Source: Lepisosteus oculatus
Taxonomy: Eukaryota; Chordata; Actinopteri; Semionotiformes; Lepisosteidae
Length of the DNA: 64,000 nt
Assembly (NCBI RefSeq): GCF_040954835.1
Contig: NC_090709.1
Location: 45,516,490-45,580,489 of the forward strand
Direction: 5' to 3'
Shown here in pieces: positions 32,347 to 44,045 of this stretch. Each line of letters opens with the position of its first letter. Position 1 is the stretch's first letter. The notes under the pieces were generated by a model that saw only the letters and a program-made list of their open reading frames with translations, ran no database searches and had not been told where the DNA came from. Both the position numbers and the translations under genes were made by a program.

Positions 32347-33400
32347 TCTTCCTCCTGATCTCCATGACCGCAGCGCAGGTCTTCCCAGTGGCTGTGTGCT
32401 GTCGGATCTTCCCACAGTCGTCACTGGGAGGAGACCCTCCCTGGAGTTAGAGGATCGCTGGTGTCACCTGGGTGAGTCAGGTTTGGGATGTACAGTATCG
32501 GAGTACCTTTCTCTGGGGGGACGGGAGACACACTGGGGGACTTTCAGTGTCCCTTCTGTCCACATCCAGAGCACACAGGTGCTGTTTCCTTGCTTTCAGG
32601 GCCACTGTGGTCTGCAGAGAGCTGCCCTTCTCCTCTACACTCTACAGAGCGGGTTACCGAGCCCGGGAGCTGTCCGGGTCTGAGGTCAGTGGGCACGTCA
32701 GTTCACAACACGTATGGGTGGAGATCGGATATAGGCTGGACTCTCTCTGCTGGATTATTTTCCTTAATTCTCCAGGATGTCCAGAGACTAACACTAGGAA
32801 GACTGGTGCTGGGAAGACTGGGGAATTGGAATGGAAGTGGGATACTCTCCCTTGTCCCATATTTTCCATGATGTCCAGTGGGTGACCGTAGGAAGACAGG
32901 TGTGTGTTTGGAAAATTATAATCCAGAATGTCCTGAGGCTGCCAGTGGGAAGAGGGGTATGCATGAGGTGTTGGGATAGTGGTTAGCTGCTCTCTCCCTG
33001 TTTTTTTTCCTTAATTTCCAGGAAAAGTGCAGAGTCTGACATTGTGTATGAAGTTTGAACCCTGTCCCTAATTTTCCAGGATGTCCACAAGCAGACAGTC
33101 GAGAGGCAGGTGTGGTGTTGGGATTGATGCTGAACTCTCTCTCCTGTATTGTTGTCCAGGCTGACCAGAGGCAGCCAGTGGGAAGATGGGTATGGCTGGG
33201 AGTTGGGATGGAGGTGAGGAGCTCTTTCCTGTCTTTCTCTTCCTCCTTGTGTCTGTCTCTGTGATGTCTCTTGAGCTGTGTCTTTCTCTCAGTCCAGCTG
33301 CTTGTGCTCTGTAAAACACTACACTTCTGCAGTATTAAACAGGGCTTTTTGACTGGTTTGATTCCAGAGGGGACACCGTCTTGTACCCCAGAGTGAGGTA
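32347..33400. other. Single-copy part of the spacer, degenerate repeats
   Basis: Loose 110-130 bp repeats with TTTTCCAGGATGTCC and GGAAGACTGG phrases are seen. A donor-like GGGTGAGTCA near 32,473 follows a frame with SLELEDRWCHL, which could be a single-copy exon of the inner gene. Nothing firmer is supported. Confidence 0.35.
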
Positions 33401-36400
33401 CTTTGCTCAGATGGACTGTTCTGATCATGGTTATCAGTGGCTGTACTGTAGGGAGTGGAGTGTTGACAATGGTGTACTCAATTCTCAAGAGTATTGTACC
33501 TTAATACACTGACAAGTCTGTATGTTGAACTGTCACCTGTAGTGAGCTTTGTTACTCAATGATATAGACCGGGGTGCTGAAGTCTTTCCTATATAATACT
33601 TGAACACCCAATCCTGTGTACTGTACTCCCATCTCCACTGAGCGTTAATACTGGTAATCCTCACACTTGTATAAGTAACTCTCTCCTGTCCTGAGCTTTA
33701 ATTCTCAATGACAGACCTGTGTGCTGAGCTATCCTGTGGACTGTGCTGTAATACTGAAACCAGGGTGCTGAACTTGTACTTAATTTAATTCTCACATTGA
33801 CACACGAGTGCTGAACTCACCTTTACTGTGCTTTCATACTCAAGTGTGTACTGACCCCTCATGTGGACTGTACTATCATACTTAAACCAGTGTGATACAC
33901 CTGTGTGCTAAACTCTCACCTTGATTGTGCTTGAATACTCAAACTCTGTGCTCAGCTCCCACCTGGACTGGACTAAAATAATTAACCCACTGTGCTGATC
34001 CCTACCTTGTAAGTGAGCTTTAATATTCTGTGACACCAGTATGCTTAATTTTAATCTGCAGTGTTCTTTAAATCTCAAATCTGCGTGCTACACTCTTACC
34101 TTGATTGAGTTTTAATACTCTGACACACCTGTGGGCTTTACTCTTGTTTTAAATTTATTTCTCGGATCTGTGTGGTCAGCTCTGGACTAAAAAACTTAAA
34201 CCAGTGCTCTTTCCTGTGCGTCAGTACTGATACCTGTGTGCTCATCTCTCACCTGGAGTGTACTCAACAGAATGGGTACTTTTTTGTGCGTTTTAAATAC
34301 TTTAACCTGTGTTCTGAACTCTCCTCTCCACTGAGCTGTAATGTGTTGTAATACTTAAACCTGTGAACTTAACTCTTACATTGACTGTGCTTTAATACTT
34401 CAATCTGTGTCATCCGGTCTCACCTGGACTGTACTGAAATACTTAAACCAGGGAGGTGAGCTTGTACTGAGCTTTAATATTCAGAGATGTGTATGCTGAG
34501 CCTTCATCTGTAGTGAATTTCAATACTCAAATCTGTGTGCTACACTCTTACCTCTACTGAGTTTTAATCAATGACACACCTGTTCTATAAAAGTGAAACC
34601 AGTGTGCTGATCCCTAACTTGTTAGTGAGCTTTAATGCTCAGTGCCACACATGTAGGCTAAACCTTCACAAGCAGTGTATTTTAATACTCCAATCTGTGT
34701 GCTGGAGTGTCAACTGTACTATTAGAATACTCAGCCCTGTGGGATGAACTGTAACCTGTTCTGTATTGTGATACTCAGGTCTGTGACCTCGCATGTCTGA
34801 CTGGTACTATTTTGCAATGTACTGAGCTTTAATACTTAAACCAGTGTGCTGATCTCTCACTGGTGTGGATGTGTAATTTTTCAGTGATGTGTATGCTGGA
34901 CCTTCATCTATAGTGTACTTCAATACTCAAGTGTGTGTGTGTGTGTGCTACACTCTTACCTTGACTGAGTTTCAATACTCAACGACACACCTGTGTGCTT
35001 TACTCTCACCTTTATAAAAAAAAAAATCTCAGATCTGTGGTCAGCTCTCAGGTGGACAGTACTAAAATACTTCAGGTGTGCTGAACTCTCCCCTTTACTG
35101 TGTTTTAATACTCAAACCTGTGTTCTCTACTCTCACTTGGCCGTACTAAACTACTTCAGCCAGTGTGCTGATCTCTTGTTCAGACTGAACTTCAATACTC
35201 AGTGATACAACCATTGCTGAAACCTTCACCTGCAGTGTACTTGAATACTCAAGTCTCGGTGCTGAAATTTCAACTGTCCTATTATAGTACTCAGCCCTGT
35301 GTACTGTGTTGTAATATATGGAGTGGTGTAGTGCAGTGTCACTTGTACACTGTTGTAACAGTCACCCTCTGTCCTGTATTTTAGTGTAACAGTCAGACTT
35401 CTGACCAAAACGGTCACCTGTGCTCTAGTGTAATACTCAGCCCTGTGTACTGTGCTGTTATGTTAAATGTTTCCTATATTGTTGTAATACCCAGACCTGT
35501 GTACTGTAGAGTGATGTGGACTGTCACTTGTATTGTGTTGCACCAGCCTTGTCTGTTGTATGACAGTGTAATAAACACAGCAGTGTGCCAAACTGTCACC
35601 TGTAATCTACTGTAGTACTCAGACCTGTCTTCTGTGTTGTGTTGTAATATCTAGCCATGGGTACTGTACTACAAATTAACAATACACCCAGTGTGCCAAA
35701 CTGAAACCTGTACTCTACTCTAATACTGAACTGTCAAACCTCAGCTGAAATAGTTTCCTTTCTTCTCTTTTCAGCAGGGAAGAAACCTGGACTTGTTCCT
35801 GTGCTGCCTACAGCTGCTGCTGTAGGTTCCAAACTGTTGAAACCTTCAGCCCTGTATACTGTGCTGTTGTAAAATTAAGACTGGTGTGTTGAACTGTCAT
35901 CTGTACTGTTTGTTAATACTCAGAGCTCTGTAGTGTATGGTGTTAAAATAGATGGACTGGTCTACTGAACTGTCACCTGTACTATAATGTAACATTTCTT
36001 CTGTACTGTATTTCACTGTAACAGATGCATTGTGGATTATAGGAAAATGTCACCTGTACTCAATTGTAATCTTCCTTGTGTACTGTATTATGTGAACTGT
36101 TACCATTGTGGGGTTGTAATACTTAAAACAGTCACCTGTGCTATTCTGTCATACTAAACCTGTGTATTGTAATATGTGGACTAGTCTTCTGAACTGTCAC
36201 TTTTACACTGTTGTAATCACTACCATATTTGTGAGTAAAAAATGAATTTTGATCTGACAATGTCATCTGTACTTGATTGTAATACTCAGCCCTGTGTACT
36301 GTTGTAAAATTGACTGGTGTGTAAAAGTGTCATCTGTACTGTTCCATAGTACTGACTGCTGTAGTGTATGGTGTTAAAATGGATAGACTGCTGTACTGAA

Positions 36401-36653
36401 CTGTCACTTGTACTATAATGTAACATTTCTTCTGTACTGTATTTCAGTGTTAAACATGCACTGTGGATTTTAGGACAATGTCATCTGTATGTGACTGTAA
36501 TACACAACCCTGTGTACTAGACTGTTACTTTTATGATGTAATCATTCTCTTTACTGTTTTTGAGTGTAACAGATTTCTATCTGAAACAGTCATCTATCGT
36601 TGCTTAATTGTAAGTCTTAACCCTGTGTCCTGTACTCCCATGTGATTGGCTAT
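33400..36653. repeat. Degenerate satellite of about 50-bp units forming the spacer
   Basis: Phrases such as TTTAATACTCAAACC, TGTGTGCTGAACTCTCACCT and GTACTGT recur dozens of times with spacing of roughly 50 bp and heavy divergence. This fills most of the palindrome spacer and has no inverted partner. Confidence 0.8.
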
Positions 36654-36720
36654 CTGTCTTCAATGGTTATTGTACAAGTTCCCTGTAATTACTAGTCAAT
36701 CTCTGTCCTGGGTATGTTTT
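36654..36720 (+). other. Templated segment at the palindrome junction
   Basis: From TGTCTTCAATGGTTATTG to TCCTGGGTATGTTTT this stretch repeats left-arm sequence at about 30,508-30,573 in direct orientation, then switches at 36,721 to the reverse complement of 32,346. A third, inverted copy occurs in the right arm near 38,500. It looks like a rearrangement scar. Confidence 0.75.
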
Positions 36721-37071
36721 GACCCTGAAGAAGACAGGACCGTCAGAACCGAGGGACCCAGCTCGAGGCTCGCCGTGGGTAGTGCTGAGAAGTCACTGAA
36801 CCCATCCTGGTGGACTCCTCACAAGATCCCGATACGAGCTCCCAGGATTCGGGATGAGGAGTCCCAGCACAGTCCCGTGAGGGTTCGAGAGGAGGTCGAC
36901 TGGAACGACAATGGTGGAGAACACAGGAGACACCTAAGAGGTGTATTTCACAAGACTGGCTCAATCAGTTGTGCTCCTGCAGATAACAGCAATACTGCTT
37001 CTGTTGGTCATGCTCCAGCTAAAAATAACATTACTTCTAGTGCAAGTGGGGCTAATAAAAAAGCCAACTAA
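36721..37071 (+). other. Right-arm copy of the centre frame, open
   Basis: This frame starts at the junction and stays open to TAA at 37,069-37,071 (HKTGSISCAPADNSN and following). The left copy is interrupted. No start codon of its own is evident, so it may be a 3' exon. Confidence 0.25.
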
Positions 37072-37263
37072 TATTACTGTTAATAAAACAAACCATATTT
37101 CCTCAAGTACAAATATCAATACTGGTAGAATATTAACAGTTCTCCTCTCTCACTAGTAGGGCTGTGTGTTCATGCCCTGAGTGTGACACAGGAGTGACAG
37201 GACTAACCTGACCTTGGGCTCGTGCTGGAGCCTGGTGTTGGACTCGGGTTCGAGAGTGTAGTG

Positions 37264-38383
37264 TCAACAGCACACTGACCTTGATCTTGTGGATGAGAGA
37301 CAGCAGGAGGTCAGGACACAGCCCTGAGGGTCACCCCCTGACACCCCGACAGGATGAGTCCTCTTGGGGCTACGGATCTCCACCTGGACCAGGGGCATCG
37401 GCAGCTCTTTATCAAGATCATCCTCACAGGCTCCAGCAGGCAGGGAGGAGGAGGAAGGCAGTCGGAACATCCTGTCTGTCTTCCCAAGACAACTCCTGCT
37501 CTGCCCCCTGGGAGTGTGTCGATCCCAGATTGGTCCGATCACATCCCTGCAGGATCGATGAAGACCAGTGTCACCTGTGAGGGAAATCCAGCAAAGGAGA
37601 GACTCACCTGCCTGGCTGATGGGGGGGTCCCCTGTTCCCCTGTCCTCTAACTGCAGGTCTGGGGGCGCCCTCTCCAGCCTGGTACAGTGTTGCCCCACTT
37701 TACCCCTGGCTGCCTGATCCCGTTTCCCAACACGGGGGGCAGCTCCCACATTCCCAGTCCCTCCCCACCTGTCCCACAGCCTCCCTGACCTCTCCCTGCC
37801 TGCAGGGTCAGGTTCCTCCTGCAGGAGCTGTGTCTGGAGGGAATAAACATGCCTGAAGGCAGCCTGTGCTCCACCGAGTCCCGACTGCTCCGGTCCAGAG
37901 CTGCTGTTCTGGTGACCCGTCCTGGAGAAACACAGGCGTGTTGTCCACAGGCTCTCTCTCCCCCTTCAGAGGTTCTGACACCCCTGGGCTCCTCTTCATT
38001 GTTGTGGCACAACTGGGCTCCTCCTCCTCTTTGTTCCAACACCCCTGGGTGTCCAGGCGCCAGGCTCCTCCTCCTGGTCAATACGAGTCGCCGGGGGGGT
38101 CCAGGCGCTGGGCTCCTCCCAGAGTCGAGGTCCAGGAGGAGTTTCTTCCTGTTGGCTTCTCCCAGATCTTCCAGACTCCTCAGGCCTGAGCCGGGCTGGG
38201 AGGAGGGAACCTTCCCCGAGATCCTGGAGCCCGACGTCCAGATGAGACGACCGAAGAGATCAAGCCGATGGGGGCGTCGGGGCTCCTGGTGTCCAACTGG
38301 GAGAGAGCTCCGATGTTGGGGCGTCTGTCCTTCCTCTTGACTTGAAGTTCTCCCACAAATAAGTCGGTAGCCCGATACCCCAA
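37264..38383 (-). other. Right-arm copy of the GC-rich open-frame block
   Basis: The 161-residue frame (37,264-37,749) is identical in protein to 31,318-31,803. A neighbouring frame is longer here (37,647-38,411, 254 residues) because of small differences from the left arm. Unrecognised. Confidence 0.3.
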
Positions 38384-39239
38384 CTCTTGCTCTCAGCTGG
38401 TACCCCAACACCCCCTGCTCTCATCAAGACAATGATTAGCTTAGTAATTAACAATTACTATAAACATCTAGTACATTGAATATCCAGGACAAAAATATTC
38501 AGGACAGAGATTGACTAGTAATTACAGGGAACTTGTACAATAACCATTGAAGACAAACACTGGCTTAGTGTTGAACAGTTATGGTGAAGACCCAGTAGAG
38601 TCAAGTCAGTAATCATTCAGGAAAGAAACTGACTAGATGAGTGATGAACATGCCAGTGAATATCGGTCAAAGTGACTAACCAGTACAGTGAATTTCCAGT
38701 AAATATTCAGGAGAGAGTATGTGTATGTGACAGACCAGCACAGTGAATATGTAGTAAAGCACCTCAGTAAACTGTTATTCCACTGAATAAACAGCAAACA
38801 TTACAAAATAACTAATCAAGGAAAAAATAGTTTACCAACTAAACAGTACAGTTCCCATCCAAGAAAAGGGCTCCATGTTGTTTCTCTGCCTGTTCGTACA
38901 GAATATTGAGTCAGGTGCTCCAGCAGGAGTTTCTGACTTCCTCTGCTCTGTGAGCTCCACACTTCTGTCCTGTGAATCACACACAGAGCTGCAGCAGGGA
39001 TGAGCGAGAGGTACCTGCATGGGGACAACACTGAGCTCTTCCTCCCAGTGTCCCCCCGCCCCACAGCCTCCTACAGCCCCCCCAGTGTCCCCCTGCCCCA
39101 CAGTCCCCGACAGCCTCACACAGGTGATTTAAACAGCTCCCCTCACCTGTCCCTCCTCTCTAATCACACTCCTGCTTCTGGGCTCAGCAGTCTTTTCAGG
39201 AGCCCACCTACAACTGAAAAACAGGACTGATCTGTAGTG

Positions 39240-39770
39240 ATTAACAGACAGCACTCTGAATAAACCATTCAGTGATGATTAATACCCAGTGCAGTGATGA
39301 TTACAGTGAACACCCAGTGCAGTGATGGTTAATACTCAGTGCAGTGATGACTACAGTGATTATTAATACCCAGTACAGTGATGATTACAGTGATGGTTAA
39401 TACTCAATGCAGTGATGACTACAGTGATTATTAATACCCAGTACAGTGATGATTAATACCCAGTGCAGTGATGACTACAGTGAATACCCAGTAAATTGAC
39501 TATCCTGAAAACCCAGTATAGTGATCATCCCTCAATGACAACAGATCAGTGATGATTAATACTCAGTGCAGTGATGACTACAGTGAACACCCAGTACAGT
39601 GATTAATAATACTCAGTGCAGTGATTACAGTGAACACCCAGTAAATTGACTATGCTGAAAACCCAGTATAGTGATCAACCCTCAATGAAAACAGTCCAGT
39701 GATTAGTATATTGAATACCCAGTACAGTGATGATTATACTGAATACCCAGTCCAGTGTCTGTCCATCACA
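39240..39770. repeat. Degenerate tandem repeat, expanded right-arm copy
   Basis: ATTAATACCCAGTGCAGTGATGA phrases recur; the array is about 200 bp longer than at 29,570-29,880. Confidence 0.75.
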
Positions 39771-39876
39771 GAGAATAAGCAGCCCAGTGAACAGCCAGTG
39801 ATCTTCTATTACAGGGAACACTGGGCCAGTCGGAGCTGTGCTGCCCCCTGCAGAAGACCTGTCCTGAGGTCAGAGT

Positions 39877-40242
39877 CACTGGTGGTCTCGCCCTGTCCTC
39901 TCTGGGGTCCTGCTCACGGGCCTCATACAGGTGCTGGAGCTCCTTGCAGCCCCAGAGTGCAGGATCCAGTACAGGCCAGCTCCTCGAACCCGGCTCTTCC
40001 TCCTGCTGTGAAGACGGTGGCCCTGAGGTTTTCAATAGAGGCTCTGGCTCAACTCCCCCCCAATCACCAATGACAGGGCCCAGGGTTCGACTCCTGACCC
40101 AAGACTCAGCTCCCACAGCGAATCCCAGAGTCCAGGCCAGGACTGGGAGCAGAAAGGTCAGGGGCGAGTCCAGGAGATCCACTTCAGACCTCTGCCGACT
40201 TTCTTCCTGAAGAGCTTCCCGAGAACCTGCTGGAAGGCCCTT
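39877..40242 (-). other. Right-arm copy of the candidate exons
   Basis: The exon matching 29,088-29,220 has lost its donor: the G of GT reads C on the coding strand at 40,109. The second candidate exon keeps its GT. If the exon model is right, this copy cannot splice normally there. Confidence 0.3.
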
Positions 40243-41707
40243 CTGAGACACCAGTCCACAAACACGACCACATGAGCCCACAGACACAGTCCTCACCAGC
40301 CCACTGCCTGCAGGTGCACCCCCATCCATCACTAGAACCCCAACCTGCCCTGGTCACTCCACACTCGCCATTTCACACCGACGTCTCGCACAATAACCGA
40401 CATTCGTGCAAAACTCCACCTGGTGTACAGAAAACACTGGTTCTGATGGAAGCAACCTTATCGGCAAATACACTAATATTTTAAATAATGAAATTTCCCC
40501 CTGAAGTAAGAAGAAACAGCACACATCTACAGCCTAGGTGTTAATTTACAAGAGAAGCCTGTAAAACAAACCAGCAGGACTCAGGTTTTCAGGGAGAAGC
40601 TGTGGAGTGAAAATGACTCAAGACAAACAGAACTGAGAACAGTCCCTTTGTCTCAGCTACACTCTCTCTGACTCTCGCTCATGTTAATGTGTATCAGAAA
40701 AATCTGTTTGTTTTTTTGAGAAGGGGTGTAATATAGCGGCCTCTGAATACATTTTTCTTTTTTGTTTAACAATGAGAGGATTTACAAATACAACACAAAA
40801 TCTACTGCTTTCATTATATAAAATATTTACATTATGCCAGCACAGATAACACAAACACGGTCTTTTAAAGAAATAATGTCACAGACCCGTTTTAATGATT
40901 ACTTTAAGAGCAGCTCTGTACATCTTTCATCTTTGTTTAATGCTATAAACAAATATTTTCCATTATAAACTCACCAGAAATTTTATGGTTATTTTATTAT
41001 ATCCAGGGTTGTAAATATGCATTTTACAACAAAAATACTTTCTTCGCACCATTTAATGGGCTTTGAAAGTTCATGTTAAAGCCGGTTTATCCCATAAAAA
41101 ACAGAAACTGAACTAAACAATGGATTTGTGTATAAAACCGACCCGAGCTGAAATATCCAGTGTCTTTAAGCACAGACACACACTGCTGGGTCTTTAACTT
41201 TAAACAGCCCACAACAGACACACCCGACTACACGTGTGTATTTGCTTACAACGCGACGCTTCTCAGTTCCCCAAACATTTTGAAATCGTTTCGCAAAATA
41301 AACACAAACGCCTCTAAACACGAACATTAATTTTGTTTTCAAAGCAGTGAAACTATTTTGTAATAAACGAGTCAACGCTGACCAAGGCACTTCAGACAGA
41401 AACTGCGCAACGGGCAAATAAAATACATTTTTACCCGCAAAATCAAACCACCACCACGGACTAAACACCACAAAACACAAGACTTTGTAGAACCGTGTTG
41501 TGTCACCAGATACAACCGCACAGAGCAAACGAACCTCTTTCACAGAAATATTCACCTCGCGTTTCAGTTTAAAACACGCCAAAGCACATCGCTCATGTAT
41601 CAGCTTTCCAGCAAATGTCCCCTAAATTGCCTAAAAACGCTTCCCCTTACCTTGAAAACAACGTTTTAGAACAGTTTAAAACACGACAGAGCATATCGAT
41701 AACTTAC

Positions 41708-42011
41708 CGGTAACATTTAAAGCAAAGGTTTGCTAAAGGTGCATCAGAACGGTTTCCATCCATTTTTCCACCTCGAAAAATCACCCGTCTGTTCTCGCAG
41801 TAAAATCAGCGCACCTGTTCGCTTGAACACACCTCACAGCCGGAATGACGAACAGCCCCTCCCACCGGCTCAAATAGCCCGGCTGTGGAAACCGCTCCTC
41901 TAATAGGTGGAAACCTCTGTCACTCAGCGACCTCCGGCCAATCAGAGACTGGGCTCCATCGCGCACCCGCCCGCTGTGCTTTCCCACCCTGTTTCTCATT
42001 AAGACCTCAGT
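41708..42011 (-). promoter_or_regulatory. Right-arm copy of the CCAAT promoter and first exon
   Basis: CCAATC at 41,938-41,943 and the donor after 41,708 are both kept. Confidence 0.5.
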
Positions 42012-42374
42012 CCAGCTCACCGGTCACCTGCACAGGTGCGATGACAGGCTTGTGCGCGTGTAGGCTCCAGGACAGAGACATTGAGGAAACACCAAAAACA
42101 CAAACACACAGCAGCAGCAACAAGGAGTTGAATAACACACATCTTTAAAAAGAGAGCATCGGTGTGAGCCGGCGGTGGGGTAGAGTTCAGAACTTGAGTC
42201 ACTTGGGAGAAAACACAGAAACGTGCAAGTAAAAAAAAAGGGTAAAATCGCTTTTTTAACTGAAAATAAGCCCCATGTAGGACCAGCAGTAGTGAGGTGC
42301 AACATCAATTAAATAATCTAATGGGGTCTCTTTAATTCAAGACCCCAGACCAGCCTGCACTCGGCTCCCTGTAA

Positions 42375-42690
42375 GTGCCCAGCAGTCTGATCGTCTCCAG
42401 GTGTGACAGTGCTGTCAGTCAGACTCCCAGTGCACAGCAGTCTGATCCACTCCTGGTGTGACAATGCTGTCAGTCAGACTCCCAGTGTGCAGCAGTCTGA
42501 TCCGCTCCAGGTGTGACAGTGCTGTCAGTCAGACTCCCAGTGCGCAGCAGTCTGATCCACTCCTGGTGTGACAATGCTGTCAGTCAGACTCCCAGTGCAC
42601 AGCAGTCTGATCCACTCCTGGTGTGACAATGCTGTCAGTCAGACTCCCAGTGCGCAGCAGTCTGATCCACTCCTGGTTTTGCAGTGTTGT
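42375..42690. repeat. Minisatellite of about 58-bp units, right copy
   Basis: About five units of the array at 26,535-26,950. It runs directly into the 49-bp array because the intervening 430 bp present on the left is absent. Confidence 0.88.
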
Positions 42691-42790
42691 CAGACTCCGA
42701 GCAGCAGGACTGGGAGTCTGGACGAGAGGACAGCGCCGCTGGGCTCCGAGCAGCAGGACTGGGAGTCTGGACAAGAGGACCACTCCCACT
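42691..42790. repeat. 49-bp minisatellite, two units
   Basis: Two units of the GC-rich repeat against six in the left arm. Confidence 0.85.
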
Positions 42791-43144
42791 CTCTTCACGG
42801 AGGTCAATACCACCGAGATCTCAGGGAGAGCGCGTCTGGCCCCTGGGGGCCGGGGTTCGAGTACAGAGCGGGCTCCCAGGCCCAGGTCTCCCAGGGGACC
42901 GACTCTTCTCGGCTCGGGGACGAGGGACAGCGACTCTCGGGCTCCCCCCCAGAGAGACCGGAAAACTGGGACTGGGAGCTTCCGAAATAAGAACGCCTTC
43001 CGGAGACAAAGGACAAACAAGCCTGTTGTGTCATGTTTTTTTTTCTTTTATTGACAAATTAAAAAAATCTTTGACATCAGGTGTTTCAAACAGAACTGGT
43101 GTCAGTAGCGATTAAAGTTCTCTTCTGAACAAAGACTGTTCCAG

Positions 43145-44045
43145 GTGTCCTGTCCAGCCTCAGGTTTGGCGAAAAGGTATCTGGAATATCACAGCAGCAG
43201 TATTGCATATTCTGGAACATATTTTAAGTGCCTGCTGTGTGATAAAAAAAAAATGTACAACTTGGCTCATTCCATCTCCTTCTGCTCTGAATCTGAATTT
43301 GATCAAGTCTCCATATTAAAGCAACATTTTTTATCTCGGGCACTTGTAAACACTGCTGGTGCACAAAGACAGCGCTTGAAGAATAAAAGAACACCAACAA
43401 GAGGATGCTGGTAGTTAATGGTTCATTGATGTCTTGGCCTCTTTGGCAAGAATCTGCTTCAACCACAGGGCTGGGCAGCCTGTTCCCCACCCCCACCCCC
43501 CTCTGTGTACAGAAGAGCCTCCTGTCCTGACTGGAGGAGCTCACCCAGCTGTGTCTGGAGAGGAGCCGGGGTATCGGCTTCAACCACAGGGCTGGGCAGC
43601 CTGTTCCCCACCCCCACCCCCCTCTGTGTACAGAAGAGCCTCCTGTCCTGACTGGAGGAGCTCACCCAGCTGTGTCTGGAGAGAAGACGGGGTATCGGCT
43701 TCAACCACAGGGCTGGGCAGCCTGTTCCCCTCTCCCGCCACCCTCTGTGTACAGAAGAGCCTCCTGTCCTGACTGGAGGAGCTCACCCAGCTGTGTCTGG
43801 AGAGAAGACGGGGTATCGGCTTCAACCACACGGCTGGGCAGCTTGTTCCAACCCGTAAAACAAGATTGTAAACTTACAATCATAGTTCAACATCCCTTTG
43901 GTCAATGTCTTTGGAATAGTAGCAGCTTACAATTATAACATTCTCACAAAATTTTAAAAAGACGTAGACAAAGGCAATAAAAACCACAATGAAAAACAAA
44001 GAAGTGCCCGACTCCGTGACAGCAGAGCTGAAACCAGGTTTTAAA
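43145..44045. other. Right-arm-only block
   Basis: The left arm joins the two flanks directly near 25,440. The block holds a frame (43,145-43,414) with YFKCLLCDKKKMYNLAH, which superficially resembles a U1-type zinc finger, followed by a short CR1-derived array. Coding status is doubtful. Confidence 0.6.
43440..43855 (-). repeat. CR1/L2-derived 121-bp array outside receptor B
   Basis: Three to four units of the same repeat as in the receptor B intron, about 5 kb from it. The flanking sequence is unrelated, so a piece of array seems to have moved. Confidence 0.8.
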
